From Pampus argenteus (Eukaryota > Chordata > Actinopteri > Scombriformes > Stromateidae): a stretch of DNA of 64,000 bases. Shown piece after piece: positions 50,502 to 60,287 of this stretch. A program made the position numbers and the translations under genes. The notes below the pieces were generated by a model. That model ran no database searches, was not told where the DNA came from, and saw nothing but the letters and a program-made list of their open reading frames with translations. The stretch spans positions 12,600,001-12,664,000 of the forward strand of contig CM072874.1 of assembly GCA_036937835.1 (NCBI GenBank), in the 5' to 3' direction. Position 1 is the first letter of the stretch. The number at the start of each line of letters is the position of its first letter.

Positions 50502-53210
50502 TATCTCTTTATCTTTCTTTTTCTCTCTTTATCTCTTTATCTTTCTTTTTCTCTCTTTATCTCTTTTTCTTTCTTTTTCTCTCTTTTTCTCTCTTTCTTT
50601 GCAGCCATTTTGGTGTTTTGTATGTGGGCAGCTCTTCTGTCTGTTCTGATCCCCAGACGTGAACGTATAAACGACATCTGATGGTACAGATTAGAACTGC
50701 GCATGAAAACTCTTGAAGTTTAAGAATCACAAAAAAATGGAAAATGCTGTTTAAGCCCCAAAAAACGTTTAATGTGTTTGCCACATTGAATATACATTGA
50801 AATTCTAGTACCTTTGTACTAAATTGTCTGGCGTATCTGGTGTGTTGTAATATTTAAAGGCCGTCCTTTCTTTGCCAGCTGCATTCATTCTGGTTCCAGT
50901 TTTGGAAACTGGTTTCATGCAACTTTCTTTTAAACATTTGTTTTCGTAGAGCTACGTGCAGGAGTGAGACACACCTGGACAGAAATCCTGTTCCCCCCTC
51001 AGAAATCACAGCAAAGTCAAATAGGAATGGAAATAATTCCTTCCATAATACTACAATGTCAGTGCTAGACAATTCTTAATAAAAAAAAAAGATAATTATT
51101 AAATTATATTTATAACATTTTAGAGTAAATAAACCCTTTAATCAGCTTCATCTCCAAGTATTTGCACAAACAGAACAGGAATTGCGGGGGAAAAATATAT
51201 ATTTTCTTGCATATGAGATGTGAAAAGATGTGAGCATACCCATAAATCTCACTGAACCTCTGCTCTGAGCACATGATTTCACCTCTAAAGTTGAAATATC
51301 TTTGGATGAAGGTGCAGTTTGGTCCAAATAATGTGTGGCTCAAAGCTCAGGCTGTGAGTGATTACGTCACTTGGATGTGTTCCACTAGTGCCAAATGTAA
51401 TAGCAAGTTTATGTGTCTTTCTTTTCTTTTCTTCTTTTCTTGGAGATGTGAAAGAGTGATTTTTTTTTCTTTTTCTGTTGTGATTCAACATTTTGTGGTT
51501 GTCGTAACTTTGCTTCAGGGTGCTCATTTATGAGAAAATCTATGAAAGTTTATGAATTCAGTGTCACATCTACACCAGCTTAAAAATTACAGATTTTTAT
51601 CATCCAATTAAGTGTATGATAGCCTTTATTTTAGAGATGCACAAAATATTGTATTTTTTTTAAAATAGCAAAGGAGGCTGTGATTTCTACTGCTGTCAAA
51701 CGTTCAGAGGTCAACATTTGGTACATTTGTAATGTGAAAAAAAAATGTCCGTACCAGCTTATGTGATGGCCAAAGCAAAACACATCAGCAGTGCAGTTTG
51801 TACAGTGCAAACACAATTACTCCCCACACAACCATCGCACTCAAACACACACACACAGACAGACACACTTTCTATTTTCCCCTACATGTTTCCTGTAACT
51901 ACCAGGCGTCTTTGCCTAAAATGTTGACCGTATGGATTTTCAGCTGTCTACTCTGATTGGTACTCATCCCTCTGCAGCGCATAACTCTGAATGGCAGTTA
52001 ACAGACCAGGTAGCAGGTTGCCATAGAGACCGGTCATTTGTGTGTTACTTACAGCTAACAGCACAGCAGGCTCTGGACACATACAAGCCACCATTCAATA
52101 AGAGCCATCATGTTTTTAATCAGCCGTTCTGCCAAGGGATGGTCAGAGCAGGGTTGTTTCGTGTACAGTGCAGGCTTTCAGCTTTACCTGCTAACTTGTG
52201 CTGTAAAGAACATGGGTGTTAAGCCGCTCACGTCGTCGTTGATTCTTCTGGGGATGATTTTGGTTTAACTGTCTGTTTGTTTGGGTAACATTTGCATTAC
52301 AGTATTACAGTTGTTTCCAGGTGGTGGTGCTTCAAAAAAAACAACCAGCTTTAACGTGTAGATATAACCATATCTCCGCTCATTTCTAAATGGCCATAGG
52401 TGTATATAGCAGAGCCGACATATCCAGTACAATGTAAACAGTGTCTATTAGTACAAAATATTTTTACATGGACATAACTGACCTCTATACTCCTATACAT
52501 TTTTCTCTTTTACCTTTCAACTACATGTTTGAATAAAGGCCTTGCGAAAGGGAGACAGAGAGCCATAGAAATACGATTTCAAAATCAGGAAATAGTACTT
52601 ATAGACAAATATCAATGCTTTTCGAGATTGATTTATTGTAAAAAATAAATAAATAAAAAACAATATTTTCTGCGATTTTGAATACGTCAACTTGATCCTC
52701 TTTGATATGAATAATTTTACTCGATCCTTTTTGTACATTGAACGAGTCAAGAAAGTAATTATTTTTATTTTCCGTTTGTTGGTTTGTGTTCGATAAAGGT
52801 AGATAAAGGTAGACGTGTTGAATACATTAGTTAAACATGTTTGTCTTGTGAAGTAAATGTAAATTCTACGAGTCGTTGAGGAAGTGTACATGAACGCTCA
52901 CCGTGTTTTAAAGTTGTAAAAAGAAAAGAGGGAGAGGGAGGGATGCAAGCTGACACAGACTGGACAAGATTTTACGTTATATCAGAGTGGACGAGAAACG
53001 AAAAACAAACAAACAAAAAACAAACAAGAAGTATTCAAGCAGTTACATTTTAAGTAGCACTCATTATCCAACTTCTAGTACTTCTTATTTTATTTGAAAG
53101 GTATGTTTTGTAAAGGTCTAGGCTTTGGATCCCATGTATATTGCTGTGAGGACTTAATGGTCACTTTGAAATAGAAAACAAAACAAAAAAACAAAAACAA
53201 AAAATAAAGA
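49370..53210 (+). other. nr3c1: Putative nr3c1 3' UTR (end uncertain)
   Basis: GR mRNAs usually carry a 3' UTR of several kilobases, and nothing coding follows the stop here. Candidate AATAAA signals are at 51078-51083, 51128-51133 and 53203-53208, and more than one may be used. The region includes a roughly 200-nt TTTC pyrimidine tract and several ATTTA pentamers in AT-rich stretches, which may influence mRNA stability. The 3' limit is set at the last of these signals only as a working estimate. Confidence 0.4.
50394..50602 (+). repeat. TTTC/CTTT tetranucleotide repeat
   Basis: About 200 nt almost purely of T and C: runs of TTTC, then degenerate TTTATCTC and TTTTCTCTC variants. It lies in the putative 3' UTR of nr3c1, so it would be transcribed as a long pyrimidine tract. 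Confidence 0.95.
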
Positions 53211-53928
53211 TTGAATCTCAGTGTGAAAGTAAATCTACCAGAGCCTGGCGGAATTGCACTACCCTCATACTGGTTGAGTCTATTTTGTATGAAATACATG
53301 CAAATATTATCTTTAAAGATTAAGGGCAGATCATGTTTCACTGGTATATATGGCTATGGCTTTCACTGAAGTCTGTTTTGTTCGTATTTCAGTTATGTAA
53401 ATGTAATCCAATATAAAAACAGATAAATATAAAATGTATTTTGTTTTGGGGGAAAAAAACAATAGTTTGTATTACTTCTGTATTACACCTCTTCTGTAGT
53501 CAGTGTCGATATTTTCACCTATTTGATTAAATGTTGAATTAAGTTATGTGTTGTTTGACATTGGATTTGACATTGTGTCGGTAACAACTTGGATGATGTT
53601 TTTTTGTCACCACTGGTTTAAAGTAGAACTTCTGAAGAACCGATTTCTCTTATTTCAAACATCTTACACAGTAAAGTTTTCTGTTTTTCAACACTCAGCT
53701 CTGGTGGTTTTATTCTTTCTAAGATCCCAATTACTGAAAATGAAGTTGGTAATAAGATGTACTGATGTATGAAACTGATCATTTAAAGTACTAGTTGGAC
53801 ATCATGAGAACCTGGTGGACGAGAGAACACAGAAACTCCAGGTAAGAAGTTTAGCTAGTAACGTGCAGATGAGAAAGAAGGAGAGAGAGATGGAGATAGA
53901 GAGAGTAACCAGGCTTGTCAGAAGAAAC

Positions 53929-53995
53929 TAAAATAAAATAAAAATACAATAAATTAATATTTCTTAAAATTTGTTTTAGCTTAAAATAAACTAAA
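53929..53995. repeat. AT-rich repeat flanking the LINE 3' end
   Basis: It contains TTAATATTTCTTAAAATT, TGTTTTAGCTTAAAATAAA and similar words that recur many times in the AT-rich array at 54.3-55.4 kb, although it lies outside the LINE 3' end. Confidence 0.7.
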
Positions 53996-56600
53996 TCAAA
54001 TCAAATTTTATTTATATAGCCCAAAATCACAAAATACATTTGTCTCAGAGGGATTTACAATCTGTAAAGGGAGTGACACCCTCTGTCCTTAGACCCTCGA
54101 TTCAGGTAAGGAAAAACTTGCCCACCAAAAAAACCTTTTAACAGGGAAAAGGGTGGAAGAAAGGAAGGAAGAGCCACAGAGGAGGGATCCCTCTCCCACG
54201 ACAGACAGACGTGCAATGGATGTCACATGTACAGAACAAATCAACACTGACTGACTGACAAGGAGAGAGAGAGAGAGAAAAGGAGAGAGTGTGTGAGTCC
54301 CCCAGCAGTCTAGTCCTATGGCTAAATAAAGTTAATATTTCTTAAAATGTGCTTTAGCTTAAACTAAAATAAAATAAAATAATATTAATAATACATTAAA
54401 TTAAAGTAATATTTCTTAATATTGGTTTTATCTTAAAATAAAATAAAACAAATACATTAAAATAAATTAATATTTCTTAAAATTGGTTTTTATCTTAAAC
54501 TGAACTAAAATAAAATGAAATAAAATTAGTTTAGCTTAAAATAAAAATAAAATAAAAAATACATTAAATTAAATTAATATTTCGTAAAATTGGTTTTTAG
54601 CTTAAACTAAACTAAACTAAAATAATATTTCTTAAAATTTCTTAAAATGAATTAATTAAAAATTTGTTTTAGCTTAAAATAAAATAAATAATACATTAAA
54701 TTAAAGTAATATTTCTTAAAATTGGTTTTAGCTTAAAATAAAATAAAATGTACATTAAATTAAATTAATATTTCTTAAAATTGTTTTATCTTAAACTGAA
54801 CTAAAATAAATAAAAAAATGTTTTAGCTTAAAATAAAAATAAAATAAAAAATACATTAAATAAAATAAAATTTCTTAAAATTTTTTTAAAAAATCTTAAA
54901 ATGTCTTTAAATTTGTTTAAGCTCAAAATAAAATAAAATAAAATTTCTTAAAAATTCTTAAAATTTGTTTCGCTGAGTCCCCCAGCAGTCTCATCCTATG
55001 GCAGCAGGGGAAAAAAATAAATTAAATTATTTCTTAAAATTGGTTTTTAGCTTAAACTATACTAAAATAAAATAAAATTTCTTAAATTTTTTTAAAAAAT
55101 CTTAAAATGTCTTAAAATTTGTTTTAGCTCAAAAAAATAAAATAAAATAAAATTTCTTAAAAATTCTTAAAATTTGTTTCGCTGAGTCCCCCAGCAGTCT
55201 CATCCTATGGCAGAAGGGGAAAAAAAATAAATTAAATTATTTCTTAAAATTGGTTTTTAGCTTAAACTATACTAAAATAAAATTTCTTAAAATTTTTAAA
55301 AAAATCTTAAAATTTGTTTTAGCTAAAAAAAAATATAATAAAATTTCTTAAAATTTGTTTCGCTGAGTCCCCCAGCAGTCTCATCCTATGGCAGCAGGGA
55401 TGACCTGAGCCAGCCCTAACTATAAGCTTTATCAAAAAGAAAAGTCTTAAGTCTTCTCTTAAAGGTGTTGACTGTGTCTGCCTCTCGAACACAGACTGGT
55501 AGTTTGTTCCACATAAGAGGAGCTTGATAGCTGAAAGCTCTGGCTCCCAATCTACTTTTAGACACTATAGGAAACACAAGGAACCCACCATCCTGGGAGC
55601 GCAGTGTTCTATTGGGGTAGTAAGGTGACTATGATCTCTTTCAGATATGATGGTGCCTGACCATGAAGAGCTTTGTATGTTAAGAGAAAAATTTAAAAGT
55701 CTATTCTAGATTTAACAGGTAACCAGTGCAAGGACGCCAAAATGGGAGAGATGTGATCTCTGTTCTTGGTTCTTGTCAGAACACGTGCAGCAGCGTTCTG
55801 AATCAGCTGCAAACTCTTAAGAGACTTATTAGAGCAGCCTGATAAAGAGTTACAATAGTCCAGCCTAAAAGTAACAAATGCATGGACTAGTTTTTCTGCA
55901 TCCACTTGAGATATAATGCGTCTGATGTGATGTTACGTAAGTGGAAGAATGCAGTCCTCAAAATTTGTTTTATATGGTCATCAAAGGACAAATCCTGATC
56001 AAAGACAACTCCAAGATTCTTTACGGTGGAGCTGGAGGCCAGGGTGATCCCATCTAAGGCAACTAAATCACTGGAAAGAGAGCATCTGAGGTGTTTGGGT
56101 CCAATTACTAGAACTTCAGTTTTATCTGAATTTAGCATCAGAAGATTGTGGGTCATCCATTTTTTTATATCCTTAATTAATGCCTAGAGTTTAGTTAATA
56201 AATATAATTGGGTGTCGTCAGCATAGCAGTGAAAGTTATTGGACTGATTCCTAATAATGTTCCCTAGAGGAAGCATATATAAACTGAATAGAACTGTAAC
56301 TTTGACTAGTGCGGTCTTTGTGCTATGATTCACTCCAAATCCTGACTGAAACTCCTCAAATAAACTGTTGGTATGGAGAAAATCACAGCTGATTAGCTAC
56401 GACTTTCTCAAGTACCTTAGAGAGGAATGAAAGGTTTGATATCGGCCTGTAATTGGCTAAAACATCTTGATCTAGAGTCAGCTTTTTAAGAAGAGGTTTA
56501 ATTACAGCTATTTTAAAGAACTGTGGTACATATTCTGATAATAAAGACAGATGAATCATATCCAACTGTCATATCCTCTGTTTCCTTATCTTTTTTTTCA
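53996..56600 (-). mobile_element. Decayed L2/Jockey-type LINE (copy 1), reverse-transcriptase remnant
   Basis: Read on the minus strand, the order is: LANYRPISNLSFLSKVLEKV (56383-56565), QSGFGVNHSTKTALVKVT, then abruptly VLFSLYMLPLGNIIR and YADD (codons at 56214-56225), then LNSDKTEVLVIGP and LGVVFDQDLSFDDHIK (55887-56156), RLDYCNSLSGCSNKSL and LIQNAAARVLTR (55693-55905), a 3' untranslated part and a tail with TTTGATTTGA repeats at 53996. The core of the reverse transcriptase, normally between ALVKVT and the segment ending LFSLY, is deleted. No endonuclease domain is visible and frames are broken, so the element is dead. The 5' limit is approximate. Clade assignment (L2 or relative) is from memory of fish elements. 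Confidence 0.85.
54324..55393. repeat. AT-rich repeat array interrupting the LINE 3' region
   Basis: Words such as AATATTTCTTAAAATT, TTTTAGCTTAAA and ACATTAAATTAAA recur with irregular spacing of roughly 50-110 bp. The 3' part has a larger unit of 181-209 bp marked by CGCTGAGTCCCCCAGCAGTC at 54971, 55180 and 55361. A related GTGAGTCCCCCAGCAGTCTA lies at the left edge, near 54293. Confidence 0.85.
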
Positions 56601-56858
56601 GGGGTGCAATAGAGCCAAGAGTTGTCCGTAATGAGTTTGTAGTATTATTAACAAGCTGATCTATTTGTATAAATTTAATAGACGAGATACAATGTGGGTC
56701 AGGTTAATTTAAAATGCAAAATGACACGTTGAAGTCCTGTAGAAACTTAATTTTTGGATACTCCAAATTGTGGTGAATCTTCTGATATATAATATGCGGG
56801 GGTTATTTTCAAACTTCCGGGAGAGATCAACCATTAAAGATGATGTATGCTTCCCCTG

Positions 56859-56899
56859 AGTAATGTGATTACTCCCACAAAAGTAGTAATCACATTACT
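56859..56899. repeat. Perfect 15-bp inverted repeat
   Basis: AGTAATGTGATTACT (56859-56873) and its exact reverse complement AGTAATCACATTACT (56885-56899) with an 11-nt spacer. It recurs at 62941-62981 as part of the large duplication. Confidence 0.9.
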
Positions 56900-58655
56900 G
56901 ATCACAGTGTTTCCATTGCTGTGACTTCATCAAACACTGCAGTCACATTTAAATACCAAGTTAAACCTGCAACATGTGTGAATACAATCATAGTATAAAA
57001 AGTAACCAGGCACTAAATCAGAAAAAACAAACAACAAAACAGACCAGTTGCAGCTGTTTAACGTTTAGCTTTAATTCTACACAATCTTGTCAATTCACCA
57101 AAACATCTGAAAGAATATTTAAGGCTGTAGATAGACTTAAATGATACAAAAAATCTGGGCAACAAAGATGGAATAAAGTTAGTATGCTAAAAATACAAAT
57201 ATAAATTTTCATACTTAAAAAATTATACCTTATCAAATGCTGTGTATTTATTTACAATTAAAACACCTCAAAATGAATACAATAATTATATTCAGGATTG
57301 CGCATTTAAGAAAGTCTCATAAATAAAAAGTTTAGATATGAACAAAGTAGTCACATTTCACATTTAAGTTTCTTTTTTTTCTCTCCCATTTGATTTTCTT
57401 GTTAAAATGCTAAAATGTCCATCCAATTGTCTGTCCTAAAAAGAACAAAAGCGACACCGACGTTCACCAAGTGGTTCAAGGAAAAGGTTCAGCTTGGACT
57501 CAGGGAACGAGGACATTCAGTGGAGCCCCACAGCAGGCGAGATTCCATACACATCAGAAAACGTCTTAAATATGTTATTTTTCTTGATATGACATCTTTC
57601 TTCAAATATCAGAACTTACACCTGCATTTATTTTTTACTTAATATTACTTATTACTTTACTTACATATATCCATCCACTTCAGATAATGGCATTATGACA
57701 CAACACAGATGACTGTGGGTCACATATTTTTGGTTTGAAATTACTTAAGTTGTTTGCTCAATCCATCCATGTTAAAAATTTAAAGCATCTGCAGTAATGC
57801 ATCTGATTGAATCAGAAGAAATTTTGATTTCATCTGCCTGATGCTTTCTGCCTTCTAAAACCAGTAGAAGAAAAAGATGCAGACTCTAATTAATCATAGT
57901 GATTGATCATGTTTTTCTGAAGTAAGGTTGAAAAAAGAGCATTGATGGTTTAGAAACACACATAACTTTGTGATTTGAACAATAAAACATCCTGGTTGGT
58001 CAGAATTCCCTGAATGTATTGAAATAGTGGAGTTTCCATATAAAAACCAAATCTAATTATTTCCACCAATAACAATGCCAACAATCAAAACAAGTCTAAG
58101 CTGGGGAAGCTGATCTTGGCCTCACAGCTGGGTTACTCCTGCACCTCATTGTAAACCACTGATCTGCGTGTGGAGCGTTTCGTAAGGGCTCCGCAGGCAG
58201 AGGTATTATAAATCAAGAGGAACCCAACGCTGACCTAGTGGCAAACTGTTTCTGAGGTGACCTCATCTTATGCTGATCTGCACTGGGTTTCCTGCTGCTG
58301 AACTGGAGCTCTGAAACACAAGTCAGGTTGAGTCTTGTCCTGGGGAATTACCGGACTGCCAGAGCAAGTGCTCATAAACAAATTTACAGTCATACAAACC
58401 AAACCCAATCATTTAAATTGGCTTTAAAAGCTCCAGTCCTGCGATGGGATTAACCATCATTCAAAAAGTAAACAGTGATTAGTTAAACTAGCAAGTCCAA
58501 AGTTCAAAACCACTTGCTTTTTTGTTATGTTCCCCATCATCATTTCCATCATCTCTGCAGGAAGAATATTTCTCAATCATAAAAAGAGACAAAGCTCCAA
58601 GCAGTGGCAGTACACAAAAAATCTCAAAGCAAGCCTCATAGCTCTCTCTCTCACG

Positions 58656-58658
<3 letters not shown>

Positions 58659-58699
<41 letters not shown>
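58659..58699. repeat. AC dinucleotide microsatellite
   Basis: About 20 AC units, preceded by CT repeats, between the LINE and the arhgap26 terminal exon. Confidence 0.97.
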
Positions 58700-58700
<1 letters not shown>

Positions 58701-59012
58701 GGTTCATTAGCACATCATCTTCACCAGGACTTGGGAAGCCACCCACATTAATCCAATAACAGCCAGAACCCTGGTGGGTTTTTTTTCCAGTGCAAATCAG
58801 GGGGTCTCACCCCAGTCCAATTCACTCTGTTCTTGCATCATATCCATTCAAAATGGTTCTGATTGGTCCAGTTTCAATTCCCAGTCTAGTCATCAATAAT
58901 GGTTGTGTCCTATATTATATACGATCTGTGCAGTCAAATCAAATTCTCTGCAGTCCAGTCTGGTCTACTCCAGTCCAGTCGGTCCTGTTCAGCTCTTTCT
59001 CTAGGCCCTGGG

Positions 59013-59101
59013 CTATAAAAATTCCACATAGTTTTCCGGTATCAGTCCTGTTCGACCGTCCAAAGTCCCTTCCAGCCAGCCAGGCTCCCTGGAGGAATGA
59101 A
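59013..59101 (-). CDS. arhgap26: arhgap26 last coding exon (SH3 domain C-terminus)
   Basis: On the minus strand, ...gtttttttctctctacctag|TT CAT TCC TCC is followed by codons for REPGWLEGTLDGRTG and LIPENYVEFL, then TAG at 59015-59013. This is the end of the C-terminal SH3 domain of the Rho GTPase-activating protein ARHGAP26 (GRAF1), a BAR-PH-RhoGAP-SH3 protein acting on RhoA and Cdc42 in membrane and adhesion dynamics. PENYVEFL separates it from paralogues ARHGAP10 and ARHGAP42 as I remember their ends. In mammals ARHGAP26 lies tail to tail with NR3C1, the arrangement seen here. The exon enters with two bases completing a codon (presumably GTT, valine). Upstream exons are beyond the window. 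The exon lies within the 6082-bp duplicated unit, so a second copy may exist near 65.1 kb. Confidence 0.93.
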
Positions 59102-60287
59102 CTAGGTAGAGAGAAAAAAACATTAATTTTAAAACACAAGATAGAAGCAAAAAACACAAGAAACATGCTTACATATTGAGACACTTAAACATGTACACAA
59201 GCACATGTACTTGTAAGAACAGGGCAATTTCACATTTTTCATCATTTTCACCAATAGTTAATACACAAAATAACGATTAGAGAGTCTCTAATGTTAAAAC
59301 GGTAACAATACTCTAATAATTCATGTAATTTGTGGGTAGAAATGATTGAAATGCAGTAAGAACTGTGGAAATATTCTATGTAACAGCACATTTGTATATT
59401 GTACTGTAACAGTATTCTCACGGCTGCTAAAAAAGCATTATGAGGCTGCTGTTTTAGCTCTGTGGGGACAGCTGGGATGCTCCATCCTTGGCTAACCATG
59501 GACGAACTTGGGTGTTGAGATGCCACCGTAGGGATTACATCTCCCCAAGGTCACATTTTGACCCACAGAGCTCAAATGACAGTGCTCTGCTTTCCACAAC
59601 CCTCTTCACGTTGCTAACTCTATTTAGAGTCTAGTCTATGTCTAGTCTAGTCTGGTATGACCAAATAAGTGAATATCTACCAATCCTAAGTCTGTATGTG
59701 TATTCCCCTGCATGGAGTTATATTATAAGTCTTCAGTTCAACTTCTGTTATTCTGCCTGATAATGAGTAAAGCGGCACAAGCACTAGTAGTTTTGTTATC
59801 CTTAAATTTGTGCAAATCTGGTATTCATTAGGAGAGTTGAGCCAGAGAAATCTGTAGGGAGATAAATACGATTCACAGTTTTGGGAGCTTGAGATTGGAG
59901 AGGCTGAAATTAGGTTAGAGAGGGCTCTGAGAATGTCTGTGATGAGATCTCTTTGGAGAGCAGAGGCAGAAAGGAAATGAAAGACAGAGAAAGAAAGTAA
60001 GGAAGCAACTGAAAAATAGAAATAATATCTTAAGTAATTTTCTGCGCCATCCTTTGTGTGCTTGTGTATGGTTTCTTTAATATACTGTATATGCTTGTTT
60101 TTGGCCAAAACAAAGTAATGCATTGACCTTGACTGCCCCTGTTATAGTCTAGTCTGCTTGCCAGCCTCTAATATTCTTTGGAGAAGTGTGCAAAAAGAGT
60201 GTTACATAAGTGTAAATCCAAGCTTGTTTTAAGGTCAGGTGCTAGATACACTTAACAAATAATAAAATATATCACACCCTATGGATT
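59102..60287 (-). other. arhgap26: arhgap26 terminal intron (part)
   Basis: Sequence upstream of the last exon on the minus strand. No further exon coding the rest of the SH3 domain was found before the junction with the second repeat copy at 60288, so the intron continues past it. Minus-strand open frames here (59248-59526, 59686-60123) have no recognisable domain. Confidence 0.6.

Larger units (their letters stand above)
54206..57918. repeat. Large direct repeat, copy 1 (visible part)
   Basis: This segment recurs at 60288-64000 with a constant offset of 6082 bp. All compared stretches, including the AT-rich array, homopolymers and open frames, are identical. The left edge is at CAGACGTGCAATGG; the right edge here is only where the window ends for copy 2. 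Confidence 0.95.
56601..59012 (-). other. Intergenic DNA / possible arhgap26 3' UTR
   Basis: No protein domain recognised on either strand. It lies directly downstream of the arhgap26 stop on the minus strand, so an unknown part should be its 3' UTR. Minus-strand AATAAA motifs occur at 57627-57632 and 57247-57252, but which, if any, is used cannot be told. The segment up to 57918 is repeated at +6082 bp. Confidence 0.35.

Noticed and set aside
57415..57642. 75-codon plus-strand open frame repeated at 63497-63724
   Set aside because: It is repeated only because the whole segment is duplicated. No domain is recognised and it lies in likely arhgap26 3' flanking DNA.
58790..59179. 129-codon plus-strand open frame
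   Set aside because: Its second half is the antisense shadow of the arhgap26 terminal exon, which has the real splice site, SH3 sequence and stop on the minus strand.
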